Positions 35,382 through 45,280 are shown, numbered from the stretch's first letter. The stretch is 64,000 nucleotides of DNA from Sphingomonas sp. PP-CE-1A-559 (GCF_004340965.1 NZ_SLYA01000002.1:496001-560000), one strand, 5' to 3'. A program made the numbers and translations. The notes: generated by a model not told the origin, from the sequence alone.

Positions 35382-38300
35382 TTATCGTCCGACCGCGAAC
35401 CAGTCGAAGCCGTCGATGTTCTGAGCCGCCGAACGAGCCGCCTGCGTTGCGACTGAGGCCCCGTACTGGCTGGGTTGTCCGATGATCTGAATCCATAGGT
35501 CGCGTTCGTTGTTGAACGTGTTGAGGTACGGAGTCGCGGAGAACGAGAGGCAAACGTTGGGGAACGCCATCGGAAACGAGATAGTGAACACGGCTTCGCT
35601 TCGAATACTCTGGCGGTACCTGCCCCACTGGAAGATAATGCCACCGGGCATCATCTGGTATCCGGCATTTGGATCAAGGATTGCTTGCTTGTTGATGAAC
35701 TCGAAGTCGATGGCACCGGCTTTGATGTTATCGGCACGGACGTTGGGCATGTAGACGCCCTGAGCATCGGCCTGGAAGACCGGCATCGTTCCAGCGCCCG
35801 GTACATTGATTTGGAAAGCATCCGCGTTGAACACGACGGCGGATTTGCCGTTGCTAGAAGCCAGCCCCATACCTGCGACCGCAACCACGCCGTTGGATTC
35901 GCTCTGTACCTTCAAAACATACTGGGCACCGATGCCGTCTACCTTGTTGGCGTAGGTGGTAAACGACTGCTCAAGAGACGCGCCGTTTACGTTATCCAGT
36001 CGCGCTTTGAGGTTGAGTGTTTCCTGTGCGCGTGCGCCGTTGTTATCGACTTCCGCTTTGTCGATGCGTTGAACTGCCGCTTCCAGATTGTAGATGTTGC
36101 CGCCGGGCTGGACCAAACCCGTGATGGAAGCCGATAGTGCGTCGGAGCGAAGTGCCTGGGCGTAATCGCCATCAATGACCGCCTGACGGGTATCGCGGAT
36201 CGCGCCCTCGGTGGCGGTCTTCACGTCGCCAACTTCCTTCGTGATCCTGCCACCCAGCGTCGAGATATCTGCCGCAACGATGGCGTCGCCAGCCTGATAC
36301 AGCCGCTTCACGTCCTTGATCTGAGCATCACGGATGGTGGCCTCACCGGCCACGCCAGCCGCGATGCGGGCGCTGAGTTCACTGATTTTCTCAATGCGGA
36401 TTGTGCCGTCTTCGTTGAGAATCAGGGTTTCGAGATTGCGAACAGATCGCTCGTTGCGATCAAACAGGTCCTTGCTGGTTGTGAGGCTTTGCGCGCCATA
36501 ATCCAACGTGACCTTGGCGATGTCGTCGATAGGCTTCTGGAGGATCTGGGTTAGGCGGGCTGCGGTAAAATTGGCCGTCGTGGCATCGGCAGCGGCCTTG
36601 GCTGCGTCTGCTGCTACCTTGGCGGCATCTGCTGCCAGCTTCGCCGCTGCCGCATCTGCTGCCGCCTTGTCGGCGTTCGTGTTCGCAGCATCAGCCGCAA
36701 CGCGTGTCTTCGTATAAATGGCGTTGAGGAGGTTCTGACGCTCGGTGAAATAGCGTGTCCAGGCGGCATTGAACGCCGCACGATCAAGGGCCGTGTCCTG
36801 CGTGCTGTCGTTGTACGCAGGGTTCAGGGCGTTGAGGTACGAGACCAGGGCGTCGTAGGCATCGCTGTATGTCGTCCGTTCAACGGAAAGGCTGAACTCC
36901 GCACCCTTGTTAAGCAATCCCATCCGCTCGGCGGTCGCGTTGGCAAACCGCAAAACCACATCAGCCTTCTCGCTGCGATCGAGAATGCCGTCTGCTTCAA
37001 TGGCCGTAAGACGAAGCTTGGCAGCTACGGCGTCAGCAGCGGCCTGATCGGCTGCGGTCTTGGCGTTTGTGGCATCCAGTGCGGCTTTGGCTGCGTCAGC
37101 TTTGGCTTGGTCCGTGTCGGACAGCAATTGGACGACAGGGCGACCGCCCACGTTCGTACCAACAGGGGCGCCAACGGTCGCATTGTCGGCGGGCTTCCCT
37201 TCGCCCGTTACGCCGCCCCAAGAAGCCGTGACGGATGCCCGACCAGCCAATGCGTTGAGCAGGTTTTGCTTGGCCAGCCAGTAATCCCTCCAGCGAGCAT
37301 CGAAGGCCGCGCGATCGATCGGCGTATCGAGGGTGGTGTTGGTGTAGCTGGGTGCCAGGCCGTCCAGGTGATTTTTCAGATTGGCGAACGCGTCAGAGAG
37401 GATGGCGCGTTCAAACCGCACGTCCACATTGGTGCTCTGGTTCTGGAGGCCCGTTTGCTGCGCGCTTTCGGCAGAAAAGGTTTGAACTAGCTGGACCTTT
37501 TCAGATCGATCCAAAATCCCATCGTTAACAATTGCGTCTAGACGATCCTTCGCCACCTTGCTGTCGTCGCGTACCTGCTGCGCCAGTTCCAAGGCGGCAG
37601 CGGTTTGCGCAGCGGCGGCAATCTGCGCATCGCTGATCTGAGCAAGTGCGGGGCTGACTTCGCCTTCGCTGTGGACGTTCCAGCAGCGGCGGTATCCAAC
37701 GCTCGCCTTGTAAACGGGGCCATTGGCGTTGAGTTCTTTCATGCTGCGTACAAGCGGGAACGTGCTGCGATCGTCGTTCAGGACGATCGCAGTTTGTGGC
37801 GCATAATAATCGCCTACCTGCCAAATGCCTGTGCCGTCCGCGTAGATGTAGCCACCGGCCTGGAACACCATGTTGCGAACAGTGTCCAACACCTCCGCTT
37901 GATCGGTGAGATAGAGGCTCCAGTTGGTACCGGAGAAGATGGACAGGTTGCCAATATTGGCCGGTTGAATACCCGCAACGCCTAGCATGACGCGTGCGAT
38001 GGTCGCCACGTCGGTATTGCCAACGACAACATCGGCGCTGATTTTTTCGCGAGGAGCGCCGCCGATACGAAACATGCCTTGCGCCAGGCAGGTAGCATAC
38101 TCCGCTGGCAGAAGGGTTAGGGCCGCGAGTGTGTCATAGCTGGCAACGTCGCCCTTGAACTTGGCAGAGTCGAATGCCTGCGCGAACTCGTAAACGTAAG
38201 GAATGGCTGAAACGGGACCGTAGCCGTGAACTTGATAAATGTACTTCGCGCCATCAACGAGTACGGGGGCGACGGTTTCGCAGGTACCAAAGGCGCGGGG

Positions 38301-38780
38301 CTTGAGCGTGCCCTTCATGGAAACCATGCCGTCGGCACCACCAGTGCCGCCATAAGTCAGGTTCAGGAGAGGTACCGTTAGGCTGCTCTCGGGACCGAGG
38401 AGCGCGATAGTCGCTTTGTTACCAGTGCGGTCTAGGCTACTGACGTTGCCTTCAAACTGCTGGGTATAGCTGACAAAAGGCTGACCTTCTTCACCAACGA
38501 AAATGCGAGCAGCCGCGCCGCTCCATTCGTATTCACCCCAAGTCTCGTTGCCAAAGTCCTTGTTCAGCCAGAACTCCACGCTGCCCCAACTGGTGTCGAT
38601 GGGGCTTAGAACGCCGTCTCGACCGAAGTTACGGCTTCGCGTGTGACGCTTTGTGATACAGGGGAGCCACGGGACGCCGTTAAGTTGTGTAGTGGCCGAT
38701 CCCGATGCGGTACCGCAAAGGCGAACAGTAGTGGGAACGCCGTTCAGTAGCGGCGAGACTTCAAGTAGAATGGTCCTCAT
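35382..38780 (-). CDS. Tail tip/host-specificity protein J-like
   Basis: An 1132-residue central tail-tip protein. The N-terminal 370 residues resemble tail-hub regions (IDTSWGSVEFWLNKDFGNETWGEYEWSGAAARIFVGEEGQPF; CETVAPVLVDGAKYIYQVHGYG). The middle has two copies of a 110-residue unit beginning DGILDRSEK and ending near RQNLLNA. Long Ala/Asp/Lys coiled coils follow (AAADAAAAKLAADAAKVAAD), and the end (GFDWFAVGR) is a small beta domain as in J-type proteins. The ATG at 38780 is favoured over 38816 because the late box ends five bases before it. Confidence 0.8.
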   Translation of the reverse strand: MRTILLEVSPLLNGVPTTVRLCGTASGSATTQLNGVPWLPCITKRHTRSRNFGRDGVLSPIDTSWGSVEFWLNKDFGNETWGEYEWSGAAARIFVGEEGQPFVSYTQQFEGNVSSLDRTGNKATIALLGPESSLTVPLLNLTYGGTGGADGMVSMKGTLKPRAFGTCETVAPVLVDGAKYIYQVHGYGPVSAIPYVYEFAQAFDSAKFKGDVASYDTLAALTLLPAEYATCLAQGMFRIGGAPREKISADVVVGNTDVATIARVMLGVAGIQPANIGNLSIFSGTNWSLYLTDQAEVLDTVRNMVFQAGGYIYADGTGIWQVGDYYAPQTAIVLNDDRSTFPLVRSMKELNANGPVYKASVGYRRCWNVHSEGEVSPALAQISDAQIAAAAQTAAALELAQQVRDDSKVAKDRLDAIVNDGILDRSEKVQLVQTFSAESAQQTGLQNQSTNVDVRFERAILSDAFANLKNHLDGLAPSYTNTTLDTPIDRAAFDARWRDYWLAKQNLLNALAGRASVTASWGGVTGEGKPADNATVGAPVGTNVGGRPVVQLLSDTDQAKADAAKAALDATNAKTAADQAAADAVAAKLRLTAIEADGILDRSEKADVVLRFANATAERMGLLNKGAEFSLSVERTTYSDAYDALVSYLNALNPAYNDSTQDTALDRAAFNAAWTRYFTERQNLLNAIYTKTRVAADAANTNADKAAADAAAAKLAADAAKVAADAAKAAADATTANFTAARLTQILQKPIDDIAKVTLDYGAQSLTTSKDLFDRNERSVRNLETLILNEDGTIRIEKISELSARIAAGVAGEATIRDAQIKDVKRLYQAGDAIVAADISTLGGRITKEVGDVKTATEGAIRDTRQAVIDGDYAQALRSDALSASITGLVQPGGNIYNLEAAVQRIDKAEVDNNGARAQETLNLKARLDNVNGASLEQSFTTYANKVDGIGAQYVLKVQSESNGVVAVAGMGLASSNGKSAVVFNADAFQINVPGAGTMPVFQADAQGVYMPNVRADNIKAGAIDFEFINKQAILDPNAGYQMMPGGIIFQWGRYRQSIRSEAVFTISFPMAFPNVCLSFSATPYLNTFNNERDLWIQIIGQPSQYGASVATQAARSAAQNIDGFDWFAVGR

Positions 38781-38785
38781 GCGTG

Positions 38786-38793
38786 TATTTACA
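38786..38793 (-). promoter_or_regulatory. T4-late-like box, leaderless spacing
   Basis: TGTAAATA, then CACGC, then the ATG at 38780 (gap of five). The box lies inside the 3' end of the preceding gene's region, so it is an internal promoter within the tail operon. Confidence 0.6.
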
Positions 38794-38812
38794 CGTGGAG
38801 GACTCGGACTTA

Positions 38813-39568
38813 TCACACCTGGAGGATGTTCAAGTCCACCAGCAGCAAGTCACTACTCCGGTAGCTGCCCTTGGCGCTTGACGTTATCCGCCCCATGATC
38901 GCTTGGTTTTGGAGAAATGCCGGGTCTGTTTCGGGCACGAATAAGAAATCGCGCGTCTTGCCAACTCCACGGAGGAAGGGATACCAGATAGTCCAGTAAT
39001 CAGTTTCCTTTACGTTGCTGATAGTTGCTTTCCAACTATCCCGCACTCGGAACTCGTCAAAGACCGTCGAGCCCAAGATATCCTCAGACTGCGATTGATC
39101 CTCCAAGCCATGCTCGCAGCCAATATCCACGCCATCGCAAACCACTTTCTTGCCCACGACAAGCCGCTGAACCTCGACATATCCGACAGGATTGCCAGTG
39201 CTCGTAATATCGATGCGGACGAATGCTGGCGTAACCGCGCTGGCAAGCTGGATCAGTGTTGTCGCACCCCGATTGGGAGCCGTGCCCGACCAAGCGGAAA
39301 CCGTTACATCGAATACCGGGCTGGTCATTGCCGCTGCGCTGCTACCGCGAACGCGCACGGTATCCGTGCTGCGGAGATTTGATCCCGCAAGAGCGATAAG
39401 GTCGATCGGTGCGCCCGACGTTGCTAGTGTCACGTACACCGTCGAAAGCCCGTTGGAGCGCCATACAACCCCTGGGAAGGGCGTAAGGGCGTTGGATGCG
39501 GGAGCGGTAGTCTGCTCGTTTGAGGCGTTCACGCTGAAGCTCTGCGGGGCGCATAGGACGGTTGCCAT
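38813..39568 (-). CDS. Distal tail-like structural protein
   Basis: A 251-residue beta-rich protein (PFPGVVWRSNGLSTVYVTLATSG; PVGYVEVQRLVVGKKV; WYPFLRGVGKTRDFLFVPETDP). Its place between the tape measure and the J-like protein, and the absence of helices, fit a distal-tail or tail-tip attachment role. Its ATG overlaps the upstream stop as TAATG. Confidence 0.65.
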   Translation of the reverse strand: MATVLCAPQSFSVNASNEQTTAPASNALTPFPGVVWRSNGLSTVYVTLATSGAPIDLIALAGSNLRSTDTVRVRGSSAAAMTSPVFDVTVSAWSGTAPNRGATTLIQLASAVTPAFVRIDITSTGNPVGYVEVQRLVVGKKVVCDGVDIGCEHGLEDQSQSEDILGSTVFDEFRVRDSWKATISNVKETDYWTIWYPFLRGVGKTRDFLFVPETDPAFLQNQAIMGRITSSAKGSYRSSDLLLVDLNILQV

Positions 39569-39921
39569 TAGCCGCGCACCTGAATGGTCGTTGTGTTCTT
39601 CTCGTAATCTTCAACGATCGAGAAGGCTTTAACCGTGTAATTGGCAAGGCGGCGGCTGTTGAGAACGAAAGCTGGGGGGCCACCCTGGATCGCGTTTGTG
39701 GGTAGGGTTCCCTCAAACTCGACTTCGAAGGCGCGAGGCTTCACGTTGTCAGCAAGGATGTTGTTGGCGATGCGTGTGGCATTTGCCTGATCCAAGTTGG
39801 TATCCAGTGTGACTTCGCGGGCAGTAGCATTGCGTGCTTTCACTGCGGTGGCTACCACAGTGGCGCGTCGATACTCCTGCCTAACGAAAGCGGCGTGGTC
39901 AGTGTCAAATTGAGTTGGCAT
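39568..39921 (-). CDS. Small tail-tip protein, probably leaderless
   Basis: A 117-residue protein starting MPTQFDTDHAAFVRQEYRRATVV and ending with beta strands (FSIVEDYEKNTTTIQVRG). It lies 20 bases after the tape measure gene and behind a late box that ends five bases before the ATG. It may be a tail-completion or tip-assembly protein. Confidence 0.65.
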   Translation of the reverse strand: MPTQFDTDHAAFVRQEYRRATVVATAVKARNATAREVTLDTNLDQANATRIANNILADNVKPRAFEVEFEGTLPTNAIQGGPPAFVLNSRRLANYTVKAFSIVEDYEKNTTTIQVRG

Positions 39922-39926
39922 GTTTG

Positions 39927-39934
39927 TATTTAAG
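39927..39934 (-). promoter_or_regulatory. T4-late-like box, leaderless spacing
   Basis: CTTAAATA, then CAAAC, then the ATG at 39921 (gap of five). AGGGAGG lies just upstream of the box, so a read-through transcript might still be translated with a distant ribosome site. Confidence 0.55.
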
Positions 39935-39941
39935 CCTCCCT

Positions 39942-42900
39942 TTAGTAAGCCACGGCCAAGCGACCGTTGTACGCGTACACTCCGTTACCGCTCTTGAGAT
40001 CACGGATGCTGTCGCGCATTTCGGTCATAATCTCTACTTGCTGAGCCGCGTAGTCGTTGGCTACGCCCTGTAGGCTTGCCAGCGTATCGGTCTGCGCAGT
40101 GATGGCGCTTGTGGGGTCGGCAAGTGAGTTACCGCTTGCGGAGTTGATGGCGTTGGTAACAGCCGTGATTGCGCTGGTCGTGACATCGCGGACTTGTCCA
40201 ACGATTTTCTGGTAGTCCATGCTGTTGGTGCCATAGACCGACTGAGCGTTGGACATGATCTTGTCGATCAGCGAGCCATACTCGCCTTGATCGACCGTCT
40301 TGCCCGCTGCTAGATCACCCTGGTACTTTTTTAGCTGATCCATTTCCCCCGTAAGCTGAGTTAGGGCTGTGAAGCCACCAGTAGACCCGTTGAGGTCGTC
40401 CAGGATGGAACGGAAGTTGGCCGTCTGCTCCTTGAGCAACTGCTTCATCTTCTCCGTCTTGTATTGCTCCAGCTTGGCAACGTCGGTCGAGGTCGCGCCA
40501 TACTTCTTCATCTGCGTGATGAGTTCGTTGACTGGGTCGATAACCTCGCGAACGCTAGCACCCATTGGGTCAAGCATACCATCAAGTTCGCTGTTGATAT
40601 CTTTTACGGCGTTCATCAACGACACTGCGAACTCCGCGCCCGCATCTTTGAGTGCTTTGCTGATAAAGCCAGCGATGCCCGTGATTGCGCCATCCTGGAT
40701 TGCGTTCTGGATCGCGTATGCGATAGCTTCCTCTGCGCCATCCTTGCCAAAGTCGTGAAGGCCGTTCTGTGCTGCGCCCTTGAACTTGAGCTTGCCGCTG
40801 TAGGCATCGTCACGAACGCGCCACTTGCCGTCATACTGGCCGATGGCAACAGAGAAGCTACCAACTGCGCCGCCTAGCTTCGCCGCGATGTCGGCAAGTC
40901 CAGCTTGTACGCTACCTGCTGCGCCGCTGGCATTGTCCTTCATGGACGACTTGTTGCCCGTGACGCTGACGCTCGATGCTGAACCACCAGTGATCGAAGC
41001 TGTACCGTACTTGGGCTTGTACAACATGCTGCTGATGAGACCGCCCACAGCGGATGCCGCTGCCGCAATCAAAGGGTTGCCCGTGAGTCCGCCGATAGCG
41101 CCGCCGATTTTTGCGCCAGTTTCGCTGCCCTTGAGGCCCAGTGCTTTTCCAAGCTGGCCGATCTTCTCGCCAATTTGAAGGCCAGCCATCGCACCACCTA
41201 CAGCGGTGCCAATGCCCTTGAGCGCGCCGCCGCCTGCTGCTGGATCAAATGACTTCTTCAAGTCGCCCAGGGGATTGCCCAAGTTCTTGAGACCCTTGCC
41301 CACGTCGAGCATGGAAGCGTTGCCGTTCTTGAACCCTTCGCCCAGCTTGCTGCTGAACGACGTAAACATCTGCGATAGACCGCTTGTGCCGTTTGCGTTG
41401 CCCTGAATGCTCTTAATGGCCTGACTAAAGCCATTAAGCACTTCACCCATAGCGCCACCGAACAAGTCGGCAAGTTCGCTGATACCGGCAGTCATGTCGT
41501 CAACGAACTTGTTGGCAACAGTGCGGGTGGCTTTGGTCATGCCAAGCGCGTGAGCGCGCTCAACGTCGGCGCTCAGTCGCTTCTGCGACTCCGCGTCCAA
41601 TCCGCTAGCAGCAACAGCGGCTTTGGCGCTGGCATAGTTGGCATTCTCTTTGTTGATCGCGCCTACCTGTGCCGCGTAGCTACTATCACCGGTATAGTTG
41701 GCAACCACCTCAAGCGGACGGTTCCTAATCTCAACAGCGGCAGCATCGAACCCGGCGATGATGCTGTCAACGATTGTCTTGGTTACGTTCTGGCCAAGTG
41801 CGTCCTTCAAGCCACCCTTTGCGTATGCCTCCACAACTGCGAGACGTTCCTTTTCAAGCTGCGCCATGTCAGTTTGCGAGGCAAAGGCAGTGCTGTATCG
41901 CTTGGCAATGTCGTTGGCCTGCTTGAGTAGTTCGTTGCGCTTCTCTCGCTGGACGTTGGTACGAACTACCGCCTCGTAGTTCTTCAACTCTGCCTGATAG
42001 GCGGCATCCTGGAGGTTCACGCCCGCGTTGAGAGCGGCCAGCTTCCTACTGTCCAGCGCATCCTGAACCGCTACCTCTTCATCAGATAGACCGATTGCCC
42101 GCTGTTGAAGAAGCAGGTTTTTGTTGGTGAGTTCGAAAGCGCTTTGCTTGAGGTCCGTGACAGCCTTGGCATTGGCAAGATCGATGACGGCAGTATCCAC
42201 GCGCTGCTTCTCGGCAGCGCTAAGGTCTCGAGCCAGCAACTTTTGAAGTTCCTGTTCCTTGGTAATCTTCTGCTGCTCGATACCGAAGAGTTTTGCGGCA
42301 TAAACCTCGTCGTTCAGCTTCTGCCAGAACTCCGTTTCCTGCTTGAGACGGCGGGCAGCTTCATCAGCGCCCTTGTCCTTTTTGCTATCGGGCTTGTCGG
42401 CAAATGGCTTGTCGGTGGCAACGGGCTTGGGAAGGAAACTTTCTTCCTTGCTTCCCTGCGCGGCAGCTAGAGCGGCCTGCGCCGCGCGAACGTCACCCAT
42501 TGCGCGGTTACGTGCTGCGACGACCACTTCCTGACGAGGAGCCCACAGCTTATTCCAGCCGCGCTGTACCTGCGATCCGATAGCGCCAGCGCGTTCACCG
42601 ATGCTGGCATTGGGATCTGTTACGGTGCGCTGATCGCGAGCCTGTGCGCGACCAAAGCCACGGTCCGTTAGATCGTTGACCTCGCGGAAAGTACCCAGGC
42701 TTTTTGTAAGCTGGAGGCGAGCGGTTTGAACGGCAGCGGCCTTTGCTGCCGCTGCCATGTTCCAAAGCTGCTCCGCTGCCTTGCCAGCCTGTCCACCGAA
42801 CGTGCTGACACCGCGCGCTGCCTGGAGGGATTGGACGTTGGTATTGCTGGCCTGAGATGCCGTATTGCCTGCTGATGCGGCCAGTCGCTCAATCTCGGCG

Positions 42901-44447
42901 TTGGCGCTGCTGGAATTGCTGGCGAGGGTATAGATTCCATAGGCAGCGGCGCCGATCGCGATACCCAGGGGGCCACCGAACATGCTGAGTAGGCCGGAGA
43001 AGCCTGCGCTCATTGTAGCCGTGCTAGCAGCAAGGACGCCCTGCGCCGCCGCCATCGAGGCAAAGCGCATTGCTGCCGTCGCCGCCAACGTGGTGATGGC
43101 CTGAACAGCCGCCGTACCCCAGATCGCTACCATGCGAAGAGACAGCGGAATGACTGCTACCTCGATAAGCGTAACGATGGTGCCGAGATTGTCGGCTAGG
43201 AATTTGAATGCGGGAGCCGCGAACGTGGAAGCCGTGCTGCCAAGCTTGACCAGCTCTGCGTTAGCCGATGCCGTGACACGCGCCCATTGCGCTGCTGGCG
43301 AGCCCTCCAGCATCTTGTCGACTGCCGCTTTAGTCGCACCGGCCTTGGTGGCCATGTGATCCATTGTTGCGGCAAATTCGTTGCCCTTGTTGGAGGTAAG
43401 GGCCAGCGCGGGAACGAGCGCTTCAACGCCGCCAAGCAAAACAGCCATTTTGCTGGTGCTGCCGCCGGTCTTGTCGGCCATATCCTGTAGGACGCCACGA
43501 AGGCCCTTGGCCTGTAGCGCAGCCACGTTGAATTCCAGCCCCAGTCCCTTTGCTGCCTTCTTGGCTTCGTCGCTGGGCTTGGTGATCGCGGAGAGAATGG
43601 CTCGGACGCCGGTTACGCTCTCGCTGGTGTTGATGCCGCCTTTAGTGAGAACAGCCAGCGCACCGGCCACCTCATCGAAGCTCACGCCCATCGTTGCGGC
43701 CAACGGGGCTACCTTGCCGACTTCGCTGGAAAGCTTCTCGATCGTCGTCTTACCGTCGCGGGCGCTGATGAACATGGCGTCGCTGGCAGCGGCAGCGGTC
43801 AGACCCTTGCCCGCGTAGCTGTTTAGGATGCTCGTTAGACCGTCGGCAGCGACACCCACTTTGGTGATGCCGCCAACAGCCAGGCCATTGGACGCATTGA
43901 GGATGTCGAGGGCTTGCGATGCGCTGTCCGCGCCAGCCGAAATAATGTCATAGGCTGCTTCAGCCTGATCGACCGGCATGCCGCCGAACACGGCACTCTG
44001 CGCGAGAATGCCGTCGCTCAACTCCTTCATGTTGAACTTGCTGGTGTTTACGTTGGTGCTGATCTTGGCGAGAACGTCAGCGTATTTGTTCGCAGCGCTG
44101 GTGGCCTGGACCATAGCGCCAACGGCAACGGTAATGGCTGCGCCGGCGGCTGCGGCCTTGGTGCTGATGCCACCAAGACGGTCAGCCATCGTACCGAGAA
44201 TTGGGATCGTACCAGCGGCACGCTGGCGAATGTCATCGATCGATCGAGAGAGGAGGTTGCCCTGTCCAGCGGCGCGACCCATGCCACCGGCTGCGCGGTT
44301 GATGCTGTTGTTGTAATTGTCGTTGGCCGCACGCCCGCTAGCAGCGGATCGAGTGAGACCGTTGAGTTCCTGATTGAGACGACGGACGTTGGCTTCACCA
44401 CCGGACGTGTTTACATCAATACGAATGGTTGCCGTTGCGTCAGCCAC
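39942..44447 (-). CDS. Tail tape measure protein
   Basis: A 1501-residue protein that sets tail length. It shows the TP901-type N-terminal domain (DATATIRIDVNTSGGEANVRRLNQELNGL; MATKAGATKAAVDKMLEGSP), hydrophobic helices near residues 430-520, long coiled coils in the middle, and a Gly-rich stretch near 1130-1220. A tail of about 0.15 nm per residue would be near 220 nm. The GTG at 44447 is chosen because AGGAGG lies 8 bases upstream. It directly follows the frameshifted chaperone genes, the standard siphovirus order. Confidence 0.93.
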   Translation of the reverse strand: MADATATIRIDVNTSGGEANVRRLNQELNGLTRSAASGRAANDNYNNSINRAAGGMGRAAGQGNLLSRSIDDIRQRAAGTIPILGTMADRLGGISTKAAAAGAAITVAVGAMVQATSAANKYADVLAKISTNVNTSKFNMKELSDGILAQSAVFGGMPVDQAEAAYDIISAGADSASQALDILNASNGLAVGGITKVGVAADGLTSILNSYAGKGLTAAAASDAMFISARDGKTTIEKLSSEVGKVAPLAATMGVSFDEVAGALAVLTKGGINTSESVTGVRAILSAITKPSDEAKKAAKGLGLEFNVAALQAKGLRGVLQDMADKTGGSTSKMAVLLGGVEALVPALALTSNKGNEFAATMDHMATKAGATKAAVDKMLEGSPAAQWARVTASANAELVKLGSTASTFAAPAFKFLADNLGTIVTLIEVAVIPLSLRMVAIWGTAAVQAITTLAATAAMRFASMAAAQGVLAASTATMSAGFSGLLSMFGGPLGIAIGAAAYGIYTLASNSSSANAEIERLAASAGNTASQASNTNVQSLQAARGVSTFGGQAGKAAEQLWNMAAAAKAAAVQTARLQLTKSLGTFREVNDLTDRGFGRAQARDQRTVTDPNASIGERAGAIGSQVQRGWNKLWAPRQEVVVAARNRAMGDVRAAQAALAAAQGSKEESFLPKPVATDKPFADKPDSKKDKGADEAARRLKQETEFWQKLNDEVYAAKLFGIEQQKITKEQELQKLLARDLSAAEKQRVDTAVIDLANAKAVTDLKQSAFELTNKNLLLQQRAIGLSDEEVAVQDALDSRKLAALNAGVNLQDAAYQAELKNYEAVVRTNVQREKRNELLKQANDIAKRYSTAFASQTDMAQLEKERLAVVEAYAKGGLKDALGQNVTKTIVDSIIAGFDAAAVEIRNRPLEVVANYTGDSSYAAQVGAINKENANYASAKAAVAASGLDAESQKRLSADVERAHALGMTKATRTVANKFVDDMTAGISELADLFGGAMGEVLNGFSQAIKSIQGNANGTSGLSQMFTSFSSKLGEGFKNGNASMLDVGKGLKNLGNPLGDLKKSFDPAAGGGALKGIGTAVGGAMAGLQIGEKIGQLGKALGLKGSETGAKIGGAIGGLTGNPLIAAAASAVGGLISSMLYKPKYGTASITGGSASSVSVTGNKSSMKDNASGAAGSVQAGLADIAAKLGGAVGSFSVAIGQYDGKWRVRDDAYSGKLKFKGAAQNGLHDFGKDGAEEAIAYAIQNAIQDGAITGIAGFISKALKDAGAEFAVSLMNAVKDINSELDGMLDPMGASVREVIDPVNELITQMKKYGATSTDVAKLEQYKTEKMKQLLKEQTANFRSILDDLNGSTGGFTALTQLTGEMDQLKKYQGDLAAGKTVDQGEYGSLIDKIMSNAQSVYGTNSMDYQKIVGQVRDVTTSAITAVTNAINSASGNSLADPTSAITAQTDTLASLQGVANDYAAQQVEIMTEMRDSIRDLKSGNGVYAYNGRLAVAY

Positions 44448-44472
44448 GAAATACACCTCCTAAATTATAGTG

Positions 44473-44480
44473 TATTTACT
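44473..44480 (-). promoter_or_regulatory. T4-late-like box before the tape measure gene
   Basis: AGTAAATA followed by CACTATAATTT and an AGGAGG ribosome site; leader of about 20 bases. Confidence 0.5.
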
Positions 44481-44499
44481 CGTGGAAGGGGCTGACCTC

Positions 44500-44820
44500 T
44501 CAGCCAGCCGCATTGTTCCGGTCTGCTATTTGTTTGAGGAAGTGATGATCCAGGCAACGGATCACATAGACGAAGATGTCTGTTTCAATTCTCGTCAGTT
44601 CATCCCGTCGCGCGTATGCTTCAATGATGCTTACGGGGATCGGTGCTGGTCCCATTGCGTAATGTCGTTCACTCGATAGCTCGTTGAAGGCATCATAATG
44701 ATATTGGTATTCGAGCTTGGGTGCGTTCGCGACTATCTTGGCGGCGTAAGGATTTCCCGTAGCCGCGTCAGCGATCAGGCTGGGTCCATCCCCGTTCGCC
44801 CAATCGCTGTAGCTGATTAG
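44500..44820 (-). CDS. Tail assembly chaperone, -1 frameshift extension
   Basis: This frame has no start of its own in a sensible place and continues the preceding frame after a -1 slip at GGGAAAC (44826-44820). The 106 added residues begin LISYSDWANGDG and end in HHFLKQIADRNNAAG. It is the equivalent of the T part of lambda gpG-T. The fused product would have 249 residues. Such fusions bind the tape measure during tail assembly and are made at a low ratio to the short form. Confidence 0.8.
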   Translation of the reverse strand, partial: LISYSDWANGDGPSLIADAATGNPYAAKIVANAPKLEYQYHYDAFNELSSERHYAMGPAPIPVSIIEAYARRDELTRIETDIFVYVIRCLDHHFLKQIADRNNAAG

Positions 44821-45248
44821 TTTCCCAATACTTCGGCCTTGTCCTCTGCCTGGAAGTTCAGCGGGTCCATGCTCTCGGCCAGTAGCTTGCCAAACACGAA
44901 CTTGCCCTTTTCGTGGGAAAAGTAGGCCAGCGCAGCTTCCTTGCTGAAAGGCACTTCCTCGCCGCCCGACGTGATACCCGACCAACCAAGCAGAACGGCT
45001 TCAACGAAAATCTCCCGCGCGATGCGCTCGTTCAGTTCGTTGTCGTCAGGCTTGAGGCGCAGGTCCTTCATGTGCTTGCGGCGAACACGCTCGGTGACGA
45101 GCTTAACGCGGCGGTTTTCTTGCGAGTACAGAGCGCAGGTAAACTTGCCCATCACACTGCCGTTCTCGGCATAAACATCAAACTCGCGGCCTTCGTCGGC
45201 TAGTTCAGCGTCGTAACGCTCTACAAAATCAAACTCGAACTGAGACAT
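44817..45248 (-). CDS. Tail assembly chaperone, short form (gpG-like)
   Basis: A 143-residue protein starting MSQFEFDFVERYDAELADEG, acidic and mixed alpha/beta, in the chaperone position between tail tube and tape measure. The ATG at 45248 has AGGAGG 8-10 bases upstream; a longer frame to 45332 is excluded because it would cross the promoter. It ends ...VLGN directly at the slippery heptamer. Confidence 0.85.
   Translation of the reverse strand: MSQFEFDFVERYDAELADEGREFDVYAENGSVMGKFTCALYSQENRRVKLVTERVRRKHMKDLRLKPDDNELNERIAREIFVEAVLLGWSGITSGGEEVPFSKEAALAYFSHEKGKFVFGKLLAESMDPLNFQAEDKAEVLGN
44820..44826 (-). promoter_or_regulatory. Programmed -1 ribosomal frameshift site GGGAAAC
   Basis: The heptamer G GGA AAC lies in the zero frame two codons before the TAA and obeys the X XXY YYZ rule. 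Slipping one base back joins the short chaperone to the downstream frame. The lambda G-T site is GGGAAAG, one base different. Confidence 0.82.
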
Positions 45249-45252
45249 ACTT

Positions 45253-45280
45253 GCGGTCCTCCTATTTCCTTGACCGCAAC
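45253..45280 (-). promoter_or_regulatory. Leader inverted repeat before the chaperone gene
   Basis: TTGCGGTC ... GACCGCAA flanks the AGGAGG ribosome site, so the ribosome site is in the loop or at the edge of a stem. This could tune translation or stabilise the transcript. Confidence 0.5.
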
